This document shows, piece by piece, positions 1-9,128 of a stretch of 64,000 nt of DNA. Both the position numbers and the translations under genes were made by a program. This DNA is from Streptomyces xylophagus (GTDB lineage Bacteria > Actinomycetota > Actinomycetes > Streptomycetales > Streptomycetaceae): positions 62,001 through 126,000 of the forward strand of contig NZ_JNWO01000010.1 of NCBI RefSeq assembly GCF_000716435.1, written 5' to 3'. Within the stretch, counting starts at the first letter, position 1, and the number at the start of each line of letters is the position of its first letter. The notes below the pieces were generated by a model that had not been told where the DNA came from, did not search any database, and saw only the letters and a list, made by a program, of their open reading frames with translations.

Positions 1-14
1 ATGCCGCCACCGTA

Positions 15-62
15 TTCATGCCTTCACCGTAGGGCCGCTTCATGCCCTCACCGTAGGCCCGC
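15..62. repeat. 24-bp direct repeat, two copies, at window edge
   Basis: Two adjacent 24-bp units beginning TTCATGCC and ending CCGC lie at 15-38 and 39-62 and differ at two positions. A degenerate partial copy may precede them at 1-14. On the minus strand the units read in one frame as a PYGEGM-type peptide repeat, so this could be the 5' end of a leftward gene whose body lies outside the window, for example starting at the ATG at 43. The window edge prevents a decision. No gene is visible between here and 172. Confidence 0.55.
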
Positions 63-171
63 CGAGGCACGGACCGGAGGCCGCCGGACCAGGGCCGCGA
101 ACGGCCTCCGTGCTCACGTCGCCGACCAAAACCCGCCGGAACCCTCCGCCCAGGGGTACTAAAGTCGAGCC

Positions 172-762
172 ATGGCTTCCGAGGGTGCGGACGAAACCGA
201 CGGCGACAACGGAACCGGCGCGACCACGACGAGCCGGAACACCGACACACACCGGAGCGGCACGGCCGAGCCGCAGGGCGACACCGTGGCCGCCGCCAGG
301 GCCGCCGGTCCCTCGAACGGTGAGAGCGTCCGCGTCGACAGCTGGATCTGGTCCGTCCGTCTGGTCAAGACCCGCTCCATGGGCGCCGCCGCCTGCAAGG
401 GCGGCCACGTCCGTGTCAACGGCGAGCGCGTGAAGCCCGCCCACTCCGTGCACGTCGGCGACGAGGTCCGCCTGCGCCACGAGGGCCGGGAGCGCGTCGT
501 CATCGTGAAGCAGGTCATCCGCAAACGCGTCGGCCCTCCGGTGGCCGTCCAGTGCTACGTGGACAACTCCCCGCCGCCCCCGCCCCGCGAGGCCGTCGCC
601 CCGGCCGGCATCCGCGACCGCGGCACCGGCCGCCCCACCAAACGCGACCGCCGCGAGATGGAACGCCTACGCGGCCTGCCCGACCCCGGCACCGACCCCG
701 ACGAGCACCGCGACACCCATCGCGGCGCACACCGAGACACACGCCGAGGCACGCAACGGTGA
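172..762 (+). CDS. S4-domain RNA-binding protein (HslR/Hsp15-like)
   Basis: A 196-residue protein with an S4 RNA-binding domain at about residues 53-115. The core runs from VRVDSWIWSVRLVKTRS through a glycine-rich turn to HVRVNGERVKP, the typical arrangement of Hsp15/HslR and small pseudouridine-synthase-type S4 proteins. The first 50 residues are acidic, Ser/Thr-rich and probably disordered. The C-terminal 80 residues are Pro/Arg-rich with an RPTKRDRREMERLRG helix conserved in actinobacterial HslR proteins. By family knowledge Hsp15 binds 50S subunits carrying stalled nascent chains. That role is inferred here. The ATG at 172 is the only sensible start. It stands alone, convergent with the DoxX gene. 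Confidence 0.85.
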   Translation: MASEGADETDGDNGTGATTTSRNTDTHRSGTAEPQGDTVAAARAAGPSNGESVRVDSWIWSVRLVKTRSMGAAACKGGHVRVNGERVKPAHSVHVGDEVRLRHEGRERVVIVKQVIRKRVGPPVAVQCYVDNSPPPPPREAVAPAGIRDRGTGRPTKRDRREMERLRGLPDPGTDPDEHRDTHRGAHRDTRRGTQR

Positions 763-882
763 CATCCGGCCCCGGGCCCTCGGCCCACCGGACGCCACCG
801 TCACCCTGCCTCTGCGCCTGCGCCTGCCCCTGCCCCTGCGCCGACCAGGGCTCGCCGCTACTGCTGTACGGCGCAGGTCAGG

Positions 883-1359
883 TCACGCCCGTCGTCGTAG
901 CAGTCGCAGCAACTCCGCGTTCTGCCCCCGCCGTGCCCAGGCGATCAGGGCGAGCGGGATGATCAGGATCAGCGGTGTCGCCGCGTTCTGACCGTGGAAC
1001 ACGGTCATCTGCACGATGAACGCACCCACCATCAGCGCGCTGAGCGCCGTCGCCGCCACGGACTGCAGCACCGGGATCAACAGTCCGACGGCCCCGGCGA
1101 GTTCGAGCGCGCCGATGGTGTACATGGCCCCGCTGCCCCAGCCGATCCTGTCGAAGGACTCCACGGCCGACGGGTGCGCGATCAGCTTGGGCAGCGCGCT
1201 CGCGATGCCGTAGAACAGGGCGAGCAGCACCTGAAGGACGCGCAGCGCGATTCGGGCGCGGCGCCCGCGGGCGGTCGCGGACTCGGCGACGACGGCGGTG
1301 CGGGCCTTCGCGGAGCCGACGGAAGCAGCGGAGGTGACGGGGGTGACGGTCTCGGACAT
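883..1359 (-). CDS. DoxX family membrane protein
   Basis: A 158-residue integral membrane protein. An N-terminal tail of about 30 Ala/Thr-rich residues is followed by RIALRVLQVLLALFYGIASALPKL and three further hydrophobic segments, which gives the usual four-helix DoxX layout. DoxX/DoxX-like proteins are linked to thiol and redox homeostasis or quinone chemistry in the membrane, but the exact role is unknown. The ATG at 1359 is preceded by GGAG at normal distance. It ends in a charged LLRLLRRRA tail. The 120-bp gap to the S4 gene is low-complexity CCTGC-rich sequence. Confidence 0.85.
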   Translation of the reverse strand: MSETVTPVTSAASVGSAKARTAVVAESATARGRRARIALRVLQVLLALFYGIASALPKLIAHPSAVESFDRIGWGSGAMYTIGALELAGAVGLLIPVLQSVAATALSALMVGAFIVQMTVFHGQNAATPLILIIPLALIAWARRGQNAELLRLLRRRA

Positions 1360-1467
1360 GGAGGTCTCCTGCGGGAAGCGGTCCGTGTTGCTGTCACAGA
1401 GGTAGACCGGCCCCCGCTCGGGAACTCATCGCCGCCGTACGGCATTTCCCGTTCGTCCGTAAGCCCA

Positions 1468-2160
1468 TCAGTCCATCGGCACCGCCCGCACCCACACCCG
1501 GTCCGGTGTCAGATAGCTGTCCACCTTCAGTCCCGTCTCCGCCAACGCCTCCTCGAACTGGTCCTTCGTCAACGGCCGGGCCAGGAACGTCTGGGTCCAG
1601 ACCGCGTCCGGGAACACATACTCCGCGTGCACCGAGTTGACCCCGTCCCCGACCGGCTCCGCCGACACAATCCGCACGGTGAAGCCACTGGGGTCGACCC
1701 GCTCGCGCGGCACCTTCGAGTGGTAGTCCTCGCCCTCGCGCTGGATCAGCACGGAGCCGCCCGCCGCGACATGCCGTACACAGGTCCGCAGCAGTCCGCG
1801 CCGCTCCTCCTCGTCCCCGGTGTGCACCAGGAACGACGCGAGCATCACCACGTCGAAGGTCTCGCCCAGATCGAGGTTCTCGATCGGACTGCATATCGTG
1901 CGCGCTCCTCGGACCCGCTCCAGCATCTCGGCGGACTCGTCGACCGCCGTGACCGTGAATCCGCGCTCCAGGAGGGGGTGGGTCATCCGCCCCACCCCGC
2001 TGCCCAGCTCCAGGATGCGCGCGCCCGCCGGCACGGCCGCCGCGATGATGTCCGGCTCCGCTCCCACGGGGAGCCGCGAGTACAGCTCCACCGCGCAGCC
2101 GTCCGGGGTGATCGCCCCGGGTCCTGTCCCCTCGTGCCCCTCACGCATTTCGATTCGCAT
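1468..2160 (-). CDS. class I SAM-dependent methyltransferase
   Basis: A Rossmann-fold methyltransferase of about 230 residues. Motif I is ILELGSGVGRMTHPLLERG, followed by the acidic strand VTAVDESAEMLERV, and motif IV lies around FDVVMLASFLVHTGDEEE. The frame is open upstream to 2244, but MRIEMREGHEGTG at 2160 (or the ATG at 2148) is the more natural start. The upstream extension is basic and poorly protein-like. The C-terminal part is an all-beta segment ending VRAVPMD. The substrate cannot be predicted. It is a single-gene unit transcribed leftward. Confidence 0.8.
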   Translation of the reverse strand: MRIEMREGHEGTGPGAITPDGCAVELYSRLPVGAEPDIIAAAVPAGARILELGSGVGRMTHPLLERGFTVTAVDESAEMLERVRGARTICSPIENLDLGETFDVVMLASFLVHTGDEEERRGLLRTCVRHVAAGGSVLIQREGEDYHSKVPRERVDPSGFTVRIVSAEPVGDGVNSVHAEYVFPDAVWTQTFLARPLTKDQFEEALAETGLKVDSYLTPDRVWVRAVPMD

Positions 2161-2305
2161 GCCCGTCCAACGGGCCGCGTCCGCACGTCCGTTCCCGACT
2201 CGCACTGGTTCACCCGTACGAGTCAATTCCCTCTGGAGAGGCAACCGTTGGAGCCGTCGGGACCGTTGGAGCGGAACCTGCCGGAGCCGGACGGCCGGCC
2301 CGGGC

Positions 2306-3220
2306 TCAGAGCGGGAACCACCCGTGCCCGATGTACCAGTGCCCGCCGGTCCGCAGATGATCCCCGACCGCCCGCTCCACGGACGTGCGCCGGGGCAGGT
2401 TCTCCACCGGCAGATCCGGGTGGCCGAAGACGAACTGGACCGGCTCGGTGTCGGCCGGCTCCGTGTCCTCGCGGATCACCCGGAACCGCTCCTGGAAGCG
2501 GACGATGTTGGAGTCGGCGGACAGGTATTTCTTCAACTGCGGGTCCAGCAGCCAGGAGTGGCAGACCGCGACGGCATGGCGTTCCTCGGGGAAGTGCCGG
2601 GTGAAGAACGCGCGGGCCGACTCCAGCGAACGGTCGCACGCGGTCGGCGAGAGCGGCCCCTGGAAGTCGGGGATGTGCAGGTTCAGGCAGGGTGCCCCGG
2701 GCTCCGCGTCCAGTCCGGCCGCCACGAGCGCCTGCGCGGTGCGCCCGCCGAGCCGCGCCCGCTCGTATTGAAGCCGCCCCAGCTGGTACAGCTCGCCGCG
2801 GAAGTGCGGGACGAGCCACTGCGGAATCGGCACCCCTCCCCCGCCGTACCGTTTGTGGTGCACCGCGATGTTGCGTCCCAGGTCGGCGAGGGTGCGCCGG
2901 GAGACGTCCGCGGGGATGCCGCGTGCGCGGTGGTACGCGCGCGTGGAGGGCAGGGCGGCGACGAACACGTACACGGAGAAGTAGGCGCCGATCTCCGGCG
3001 GGGCCTCGGGCAGCCGCGCCAGGAGCAGCTCGGTGAGCCGTGTCCAGTGGCCGTGCTCTCCGATGTCCTTCACCAGCTCCTCGACGCACTCCTCCAGGAG
3101 CCGCGTCGCGTCCGTGTCCCGCGCCAACACCCCGCGCAGCCGGACCAGTTCGTTGATGTCCTCGTGGGGTACGGCGAGGTCGAGCAGGACCTCGGGCAGT
3201 TCGTCGGCGTCCGGCAGCAC
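2306..3220 (-). CDS. acyltransferase domain-containing protein (GNAT-like)
   Basis: A 304-residue protein belonging, from memory, to a Streptomyces family annotated as acyltransferase domain-containing (a two-domain GNAT-like fold). Recognisable stretches are HKRYGGGGVPIPQWLVPHFRGE, the CLNLHIPDFQGPLSP strand and the HSWLLDPQLKKYLSADSNI segment near residues 220-240. The GTG at 3220 is chosen because GGGAGGGG sits just upstream. The longer frame to 3484 would run through the divergent gene. The 61-bp gap to that gene must carry both promoters. The acyl donor and acceptor are unknown. Confidence 0.7.
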   Translation of the reverse strand: MLPDADELPEVLLDLAVPHEDINELVRLRGVLARDTDATRLLEECVEELVKDIGEHGHWTRLTELLLARLPEAPPEIGAYFSVYVFVAALPSTRAYHRARGIPADVSRRTLADLGRNIAVHHKRYGGGGVPIPQWLVPHFRGELYQLGRLQYERARLGGRTAQALVAAGLDAEPGAPCLNLHIPDFQGPLSPTACDRSLESARAFFTRHFPEERHAVAVCHSWLLDPQLKKYLSADSNIVRFQERFRVIREDTEPADTEPVQFVFGHPDLPVENLPRRTSVERAVGDHLRTGGHWYIGHGWFPL

Positions 3221-3281
3221 AGCGCGCTTCCCCTCCCTGTGGAGAACGTCCGAACCGAAGAGTACGTTGCAAGGAGGAGTA

Positions 3282-3557
3282 GTGATCCTGATGCGTACGG
3301 GCAGTGAGCCGACGACAGCGCGCAGTCCACTGCGGGCGCGGTTCTGGCTGAGCGTGTGGGGCCTGGTCTGGACGATCTTCGGCACGGCGGCGTTCGCGCT
3401 CGCCGGTCGCCCCGGGTGGGCGGCGGCCTGCGGGGTGCTGTGGCTGGTCGTCACGATCGACATGGCCATGATCCTCAGACACATGCGCCAGGGCCCGCAC
3501 TACCAGCCCGGCCCCGACATCCCGCCGTACCGCCCGCCGGAACACCGCCACCCCTGA
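3282..3557 (+). CDS. small conserved membrane protein
   Basis: About 91 residues. A short basic N-terminus is followed by two hydrophobic segments, FWLSVWGLVWTIFGTAAFAL and WAAACGVLWLVVTIDMAMIL. The hydrophilic tail contains HYQPGPDIPPYRPPEH. AAGGAGG at 3271-3277 supports a GTG start at 3282; the in-frame ATG at 3291 is the alternative. A longer open frame exists back to 3033 but would cover the divergent gene. The type is typical of unassigned Streptomyces two-helix proteins. No function is proposed. Confidence 0.65.
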   Translation: MILMRTGSEPTTARSPLRARFWLSVWGLVWTIFGTAAFALAGRPGWAAACGVLWLVVTIDMAMILRHMRQGPHYQPGPDIPPYRPPEHRHP

Positions 3558-3612
3558 CCCACAGGGGCATGATCCGCAAAGGCGTGCCCAGGTGACTGCT
3601 ACTGGAGTGCGC

Positions 3613-3993
3613 CTACCCGTCGAAGCCGGCCGCCTTCAGGTACTGCGGTGTGGGATCGAGCGCGGCGGCCAGCCGGAAATGGCGCTTGGCCTGGTCGGCG
3701 CGGCCCTGCCGCTCGTAGGTGCGGGCGAGCGCGAAGTGCGCGAAGGCGTTGTCCGGCTCGCGCTCCAGGACGATGGTGAACTCCAGCTCGGCAGGCCGTA
3801 GTTGCGCGGCGGCGAAGAAGGCACGCGCGCGCAGCAGGCGGGCGGCGGTGTTCTCCGGGTGCGCGCCGATGACGTTGTCGAGCAGCTTCACCGCGCCCCG
3901 CGGGTCCCGCGCGGCGAGCAGCTGCTCGGCGGCGCGGAAGTCGATGACATGCGTCTCCGGAGTACGTCCGGTCGTTCCGCTGTTCTCGGGCAC
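3613..3993 (-). CDS. tetratricopeptide repeat protein
   Basis: A 126-residue soluble protein made of about three TPR units: AAEQLLAARDPRGAVKLLDNVI, ARLLRARAFFAAAQLRPAELEF and AFAHFALARTYERQGRADQAKRHF. Each shows the helix-turn-helix spacing and the conserved Ala/Gly/Pro positions. TPR arrays bind protein partners, but the partner here is unknown. It starts at GTG 3993 behind GGGAAGGA. It lies directly downstream of coaE on the same strand (gap about 50 bp), so co-transcription is plausible. Confidence 0.85.
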   Translation of the reverse strand: MPENSGTTGRTPETHVIDFRAAEQLLAARDPRGAVKLLDNVIGAHPENTAARLLRARAFFAAAQLRPAELEFTIVLEREPDNAFAHFALARTYERQGRADQAKRHFRLAAALDPTPQYLKAAGFDG

Positions 3994-4043
3994 GGCAAAG
4001 TCCTTCCCTCACTCGCACGTTTCAACGCACGCGGCAAGGACCG

Positions 4044-4664
4044 CTATTCCTGGGGTGGCTGCTGGGGCGCGTGCGCCCTGCGCACGAGTTCGGCCCATAC
4101 GTCCCGTACGCGCCGCTCCAGCGCCTCCAGGGGTACGTCGTTGTCGATCACGATGTCCGCGATGGCCAGCCGCTTCTCACGCGTCGCCTGGGCGGCCATC
4201 CGCGCGCGTGCGTCCTCCTCGGTCATGCCCCGCAGCCGGACCAGCCGGTCGAGCTGGGTCTCGGGGCTCGCGTCGACGACGATCACCAGGTCGTACAGCG
4301 CGGCCAGGGCGTTCTCGGCGAGGAGGGGTACGTCGTGGATCACTACGGAGTCGTCGGCCGCGGCGGTCTCGAGCTCGCGGGAGCGTCTGCCGACCAGGGG
4401 GTGGACGATCGAGTTCAGTACGGCCAGCCTGTCGGGATCGGCGAAGACGATGGAGCCCAGTTTCGGCCGGTCCAGGCTGCCGTCCTCGGCGAGCACGCCC
4501 TCACCGAAGGCCTCGACGACCGCCGTGAGCCCGGGAGTTCCGGGCGCCACGACCTCGCGCGCGATGCGGTCGGCGTCGATCAGCACGGCACCGTACGTGA
4601 CGAGCAGCCGCGACACTTCACTCTTACCGGCACCGATGCCGCCGGTCAGGCCCACCTTCAGCAT
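4044..4664 (-). CDS. coaE: dephospho-CoA kinase
   Basis: A 206-residue cytoplasmic enzyme that phosphorylates the ribose 3'-OH of dephospho-CoA with ATP, the last step of coenzyme A synthesis. The P-loop GGIGAGKS is at residues 8-15. [17 protein letters not shown] follows, then the family signature HDVPLLAEN around residue 107 and the LID-type [20 protein letters not shown]. The MLKVGLTGG start at 4664 is chosen over the open frame to 4694 because family members begin at the P-loop strand. The C-terminal tail ends in PQQPPQE. The following TPR gene is close and co-oriented. Confidence 0.95.
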   Translation of the reverse strand: MLKVGLTGGIGAGKSEVSRLLVTYGAVLIDADRIAREVVAPGTPGLTAVVEAFGEGVLAEDGSLDRPKLGSIVFADPDRLAVLNSIVHPLVGRRSRELETAAADDSVVIHDVPLLAENALAALYDLVIVVDASPETQLDRLVRLRGMTEEDARARMAAQATREKRLAIADIVIDNDVPLEALERRVRDVWAELVRRAHAPQQPPQE

Positions 4665-4709
4665 GAGCCGAAGCTTAGGGCCTGCCACCGACACGGCACC
4701 CGGCGACCG

Positions 4710-5648
4710 TCAGCCGTCCCCCTCGCGCTCCGCCAGGAAGCGCTCGAACTCCTGCCCGATCTCGTCCGCCGACGGGATGTCGACCGGCTCGGCGAGCATG
4801 TTGCCGCGGCTCTCGGCGCCCGCGGCGGCGTCGAACTGGTGCTCCAGGCCCTGGACGAGCGCCACGAGGTCCTCGTCGCCCTCCTGGATCTGGCGGTCGA
4901 TCTCGGTCTGGGTGCGGTGGGCCTCGGTGCGCAGGGAGTGCGCGATGCCGGGCAGGACCAGTCCGGTGCCCGCCGTGATGGCCTCCAGGACGGTCAGGGC
5001 CGCGTCCGGGTACGGGGAGCGGGCGATGTAGTGCGGGACGTGCGCGGCGACGCCCAGGACGTCGTGGCCGGACTCCATGAGGCGGTACTCGACGAGCGCC
5101 TCGGCGCTGCCGGGGACCTGCGCCTCGTCGAAGGGGCTGCGGTGGCCCGGGACGAGGTCGTTGCGGTTGCCGTGCGGGGTGATGCCCACGGGGCGGGTGT
5201 GCGGGACGCCCATGGGGATGCCGTGGAAGTTCACGGACAGCCGGACGCCGAGCCGCTCCACGATCTGCTGGACGGCCGCGGCGAAGCGCTCCCACTCCAC
5301 GTCCGGCTCGGGGCCGGAGAGGAGCAGGAAGGGGGCTCCGGTGGCGTCCTGGACCAGCCGTACGTCGAGGGTGGGCTCCTCGTAGTCGGTCCACCGGTCC
5401 CGCTTGAAGGTCAGCAGCGGGCGGCGGGCGCGGTAGTCGACGAGCCGGTCGTGGTCGAAACTTGCCACGAGCTGGTGGGGCAACGTGTCGAGCAGTCGTT
5501 CGACGATCTGGTCGCCCGTCTCACCCGCGTCGATGTATCCGTCGAAGTGGTAGAGCATCACAAGACCGGCCGACTCCTGGGCGAGCGCCATGTCGACCAC
5601 GGCGAGGCCCTTCGGCTCCCATGCGTACAAACCCTGCGGATCAAGCAC
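4710..5648 (-). CDS. PAC2 family protein (proteasome-assembly-chaperone fold)
   Basis: A 312-residue protein with a PAC2 domain over about residues 5-230. Hallmarks are [35 protein letters not shown], the [14 protein letters not shown] turn and [20 protein letters not shown]. It ends in an acidic helical region. In archaea and eukaryotes PAC2 proteins assist proteasome assembly. Actinobacterial members are conserved but not firmly assigned. The GTG at 5648 ([14 protein letters not shown]) is preceded by GAGGAGG. The frame is open farther upstream without a ribosome binding site. Confidence 0.85.
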   Translation of the reverse strand: MLDPQGLYAWEPKGLAVVDMALAQESAGLVMLYHFDGYIDAGETGDQIVERLLDTLPHQLVASFDHDRLVDYRARRPLLTFKRDRWTDYEEPTLDVRLVQDATGAPFLLLSGPEPDVEWERFAAAVQQIVERLGVRLSVNFHGIPMGVPHTRPVGITPHGNRNDLVPGHRSPFDEAQVPGSAEALVEYRLMESGHDVLGVAAHVPHYIARSPYPDAALTVLEAITAGTGLVLPGIAHSLRTEAHRTQTEIDRQIQEGDEDLVALVQGLEHQFDAAAGAESRGNMLAEPVDIPSADEIGQEFERFLAEREGDG

Positions 5649-5691
5649 TGTGACCGCTCCTCCTCGTGTTCGTACTGCACAACGCCCTCCA

Positions 5692-5717
5692 GGGCATGGG
5701 CATTCCCGCCCATGCCC
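5692..5717 (-). terminator. hairpin terminator after the amine oxidase gene
   Basis: A perfect 10-bp inverted repeat, GGGCATGGGC and GCCCATGCCC, has a 6-nt loop and lies 67 bp past the stop of the leftward amine oxidase gene. It has no clear U-run, as is common for actinobacterial terminators. It also lies upstream of the PAC2 gene, so it may separate the two units. Confidence 0.6.
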
Positions 5718-5783
5718 CTGATCAGGCACCTCTTACGGGCTTTTCATGCGCCGCTCCCCTGCGTCACCAGGGGAGCGTCCGCG

Positions 5784-7376
5784 TCACGAGGACAGCACGC
5801 GCGCGTGGAGTGCGGTCACGGCCTTGCGGGCGGAGGAGAACGCGCCGTGCTGCCAGGCGTCGGCGTAGCTGAGCCAGTCGCCGGCGAAGTAGACGCGTCC
5901 TGCGGGTTCGTTGAGCGGCTTGTAGCGGACGTCGTCGGGACCGCCCGGGGTGTCGTGCCACGAGGCCTCCAGGTGGGGCGTCTGACGCCAGTGGTGGGAG
6001 AAGGACGATGCCAGTTCGGTGCGGTACTTCTCGCCGTAGATCTTCACGCCCGCGGCCACCGCCCTCTCTTCCCGCCCCTTGGGCGTGAGCTTCGCGTAGG
6101 AGTCCGCGTTGTCGTCGTAGTTGTAATACCCGATGAGGACGCCCCGCTCACCGTGGAAGCCGTACGAAGGGTGCCAGATGTGGGTGACGTCCTGGTCGGT
6201 CTCGGTGATACCGCCGTAGATCCGGTGATCCAGTTCCCACCAACGGGACTTGTACTCCAGGCCGATCTTCGCGGCGGACGACGGGGTGATCGCCTCCAGC
6301 GCGGTCTGTACGCCGGTGCCGAGGTTGTGCGGGATCTTGGCGAGGATGTTCGGCGGGAGGGCGCCGACGCAGTAGTCGGCCTCGATCACCTTCGTACGGC
6401 CGCCCTGGGTGTAGGTGACCGAAACACCACTCCCCTTGTCGGTGATTTTCGAGACGACCGCCCCGGTACGGATGTGTTGGGCGCCGATCGCCCTGGTGAG
6501 GGCCTTCGGTATCTGGTCCATGCCGCCGACCGGCTGGAACATCAACATGGCCTGGTCGAAGCCGAATTCGAAGGAGAAGTAGCGGCCCACACCGCTGGCC
6601 AACACCTCGGAGGCGCTGGGTACGTCCCCGAGCAGCACACCAGGGGTGCCCGCGCCGGCCGGAACGGTCGTGTACCCGCGCCGTTCGCCGCCCTCGTAGG
6701 CGAGCGTGTCGCCGAGTTCCCCCCAGTCCTTGAGGAACTCGACGAGGCGCTCCTGGTCGGTGGCGGTCAACTCCTTGTCCAGGGCGCCCTTGTCGGTGGC
6801 CTTGGCGAGCAACTCCGAGACATAGCCGTAGACATCGGCCTTGGCCGTCCGGTAGCGCTCGGGCTTGGTCATGCCGGCGGACTCGTTGTAGATGTACGCG
6901 TCCGCGTTGACGTTGGTGAACACCTGGATGGGGACGCCGAGTTCACGACAGTAGTCCAGGGTGATCATCCACTGCGGGATCCGCGCGGGACCGCAGTTCA
7001 TGTAGTGGCCCTCGGCAAAACGGGCGGTCTGCCGGTTGCCGTACAGGTCGGTCGTCGTGTCACCGCCGCGCACGGTGAAGTTGCGGCCACCGGTACGGTC
7101 CCTGGCCTCCAGGATCGTACAGTCGTAGCCGGCCTTGCCGAGTTCGTACGCCGTGGTCAGTCCGGCGATACCCCCACCGACGATGACGACCTTGGCCGCA
7201 CCGCGTCCGGTGAGGGTGAAGTCGCTCGCGTTCAGGGCCCGGAAGGGCTGCTCGCGCTGGGCGGCCTGCGCGGTGGGGGCGAGCCCGAGGGCCCCCATCG
7301 TGGCGAACATGGTGCCCGCGCCACCGGTGAGACCCACGTTCCGCAGAAAAGCACGACGGCTCTGGTTCCTTGCCAT
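5784..7376 (-). CDS. secreted flavin-dependent amine/L-amino acid oxidase
   Basis: A 530-residue FAD enzyme of the monoamine oxidase/L-amino acid oxidase family. It deaminates an amine or amino acid with O2 and produces H2O2. The N-terminus carries a Tat signal (SRRAFLRN, then a hydrophobic stretch to about residue 40 ending AQAAQ), so export after FAD loading is expected. The dinucleotide-binding motif VIVGGGIAG is at about residues 64-72, followed by ILEARDRTGGRNFTV. The C-terminal FAD-contact segment is GRVYFAGDWLSYADAWQHGAF. The ATG at 7376 has GGGGAG upstream. The substrate is not predictable from sequence alone. Confidence 0.85.
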   Translation of the reverse strand: MARNQSRRAFLRNVGLTGGAGTMFATMGALGLAPTAQAAQREQPFRALNASDFTLTGRGAAKVVIVGGGIAGLTTAYELGKAGYDCTILEARDRTGGRNFTVRGGDTTTDLYGNRQTARFAEGHYMNCGPARIPQWMITLDYCRELGVPIQVFTNVNADAYIYNESAGMTKPERYRTAKADVYGYVSELLAKATDKGALDKELTATDQERLVEFLKDWGELGDTLAYEGGERRGYTTVPAGAGTPGVLLGDVPSASEVLASGVGRYFSFEFGFDQAMLMFQPVGGMDQIPKALTRAIGAQHIRTGAVVSKITDKGSGVSVTYTQGGRTKVIEADYCVGALPPNILAKIPHNLGTGVQTALEAITPSSAAKIGLEYKSRWWELDHRIYGGITETDQDVTHIWHPSYGFHGERGVLIGYYNYDDNADSYAKLTPKGREERAVAAGVKIYGEKYRTELASSFSHHWRQTPHLEASWHDTPGGPDDVRYKPLNEPAGRVYFAGDWLSYADAWQHGAFSSARKAVTALHARVLSS

Positions 7377-7485
7377 GGTCCGGCTCCCCTTTCCCGATCA
7401 TGAATGACCGAGGCAGGTTCCCAACAACCGGTTACGACACGGCAGTTACTGATGTATCCCACAAGTTTCTGCAAGCCCGAGGAAA

Positions 7486-7552
7486 CGCGCCCCTTCGGGG
7501 CGCGCCCCGAAGGGGCGCGGGGAACTGCGCGACCAGCCCCCACCGGCCGCAA
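7486..7552. repeat. dispersed Streptomyces intergenic element (GCGCGGGGAACTGCGCGA type)
   Basis: Two overlapping palindromes built from GCGCCCCTTCGGGGCGC and GCGCCCCGAAGGGGCGC are followed by GCGGGGAACTGCGCGACC and CCCCACCGGCC. I recognise this combination from memory as a high-copy intergenic element in many Streptomyces chromosomes. It lies between the amine oxidase 5' end and the rpsA terminator. It forms strong hairpins on either strand and codes for nothing. Confidence 0.7.
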
Positions 7553-7562
7553 GCCGAAACAC

Positions 7563-7601
7563 GACTGAGGGACCGCACCTCGAAAGGTGCGGCCCCTCAG
7601 T
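7563..7601 (-). terminator. rpsA terminator
   Basis: A long hairpin with arms CTGAGGGACCGCACCT and AGGTGCGGCCCCTCAG, a CGAA loop and one mismatch lies 22 bp beyond the rpsA stop codon. It is followed on the minus strand by little U-richness. Stem strength alone makes it a convincing intrinsic or stability hairpin. Confidence 0.85.
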
Positions 7602-7622
7602 TCAAGAGCTACTGCTCAGTGA

Positions 7623-9128
7623 TCAGCTCTGGCCGCCGGCCAGCTTCTCACGCAGGGCAGCGAGCGCCTCGTCGGACGCCAGCGCGCCAGACGTGTCCGC
7701 ACCCTCGGAGGAGTACGAACCGCCGCCGCCACCGGAGGCGACCGGAGCCGCACCCGGGGTGTCGACACCCTCGGCCGCAGCCTGGGCGTCGGCCTCGCGG
7801 GACTTGATGACCTGCGCCTGGTGCTGCTCGAAGCGCTGCTGCGCCTCGGCGTACTGGTGCTCCCACGCCTCCCGCTGGGTCTCGTAGCCCTCGAGCCAGT
7901 CGTTGGTCTCGGGGTCGAAGCCCTCGGGGTAGATGTAGTTGCCCTGGTCGTCGTACGACGCGGCCATGCCGTAGAGCGTCGGGTCGAACTCGACCGAGGC
8001 CGGGTCGGCACCGAAGGACTCGTTGGCCTGCTTCAGGGACAGCGAGATCCGGCGACGCTCGAGGTCGATGTCGATGACCTTGACGAAGATCTCGTCGTTG
8101 ACCTGGACGACCTGCTCCGGGATCTCCACGTGGCGCTCGGCCAGCTCGGAGATGTGCACCAGACCCTCGATGCCCTCGTCCACGCGGACGAACGCACCGA
8201 ACGGAACCAGCTTCGTGACCTTTCCGGGCACGACCTGGCCGATCTGGTGGGTGCGGGCGAACTGCTGCCACGGGTCTTCCTGGGTCGCCTTCAGCGACAG
8301 GGAGACACGCTCGCGGTCCATGTCCACGTCGAGGACCTCGACGGTGACTTCCTGGCCGACCTCGACAACCTCGGAGGGGTGGTCGATGTGCTTCCAGGAC
8401 AGCTCGGAGACGTGGACCAGACCGTCGACGCCACCAAGGTCCACGAAGGCACCGAAGTTGACGATCGAGGAGACCACGCCGGAGCGGACCTGACCCTTCT
8501 GGAGGGTCGTGAGGAAGGTCTGGCGGACCTCGGACTGGGTCTGCTCCAGCCAGGCACGGCGGGACAGGACCACGTTGTTGCGGTTCTTGTCCAGCTCGAT
8601 GATCTTGGCCTCGAGCTCCTTGCCCACGTAGGGCTGGAGGTCGCGGACACGGCGCATCTCGACGAGAGAAGCCGGCAGGAAGCCACGGAGGCCGATGTCG
8701 AGGATGAGTCCACCCTTGACGACCTCGATGACGGTACCGGTGACGATCCCGTCCTCTTCCTTGATCTTCTCGATCGTGCCCCAGGCACGCTCGTACTGAG
8801 CGCGCTTCTTGGACAGGATGAGGCGGCCTTCCTTGTCCTCCTTCTGGAGGACCAGGGCCTCGATCTCATCGCCGACGGCGACGACCTCGTTCGGGTCGAC
8901 GTCGTGCTTGATGGAGAGTTCGCGGCTCGGGATAACGCCTTCGGTCTTGTAACCGATGTCGAGCAGGACCTCGTCCCGGTCGACCTTCACGATGACGCCG
9001 TCGACGATGTCGCCGTCGTTGAAGTACTTGATCGTCTCGTCGATCGCGGCGAGGAAGGCTTCCTCGTTACCGATGTCGTTGACCGCTACCTGCGGGGTGG
9101 TGGCGGTGGTCTCGGTGCTGCTCGTCAT
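7623..9128 (-). CDS. rpsA: 30S ribosomal protein S1
   Basis: A 501-residue protein with four S1 (OB-fold) RNA-binding repeats at about residues 35-105, 121-187, 208-277 and 294-364. Each shows the VxxxxxFGAFVDLGG-type signature in the later repeats (NFGAFVDLGGVDGLVHVSELS and PFGAFVRVDEGIEGLVHISELA). The glycine-rich C-terminal tail is variable. It binds mRNA leaders for translation initiation. The four-repeat length is normal for actinobacteria (E. coli has six). The ATG at 9128 (MTSSTETTATTPQ) is the conserved start, with GGAG about 11 nt upstream. A promoter and long leader lie upstream. Confidence 0.97.
   Translation of the reverse strand: MTSSTETTATTPQVAVNDIGNEEAFLAAIDETIKYFNDGDIVDGVIVKVDRDEVLLDIGYKTEGVIPSRELSIKHDVDPNEVVAVGDEIEALVLQKEDKEGRLILSKKRAQYERAWGTIEKIKEEDGIVTGTVIEVVKGGLILDIGLRGFLPASLVEMRRVRDLQPYVGKELEAKIIELDKNRNNVVLSRRAWLEQTQSEVRQTFLTTLQKGQVRSGVVSSIVNFGAFVDLGGVDGLVHVSELSWKHIDHPSEVVEVGQEVTVEVLDVDMDRERVSLSLKATQEDPWQQFARTHQIGQVVPGKVTKLVPFGAFVRVDEGIEGLVHISELAERHVEIPEQVVQVNDEIFVKVIDIDLERRRISLSLKQANESFGADPASVEFDPTLYGMAASYDDQGNYIYPEGFDPETNDWLEGYETQREAWEHQYAEAQQRFEQHQAQVIKSREADAQAAAEGVDTPGAAPVASGGGGGSYSSEGADTSGALASDEALAALREKLAGGQS

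Noticed and set aside
2306..3220. Siderophore acyltransferase (DesC-like) linked to the DesAB pair
   Set aside because: The protein lies 36 kb away, is longer, and looks like a different Streptomyces acyltransferase family.
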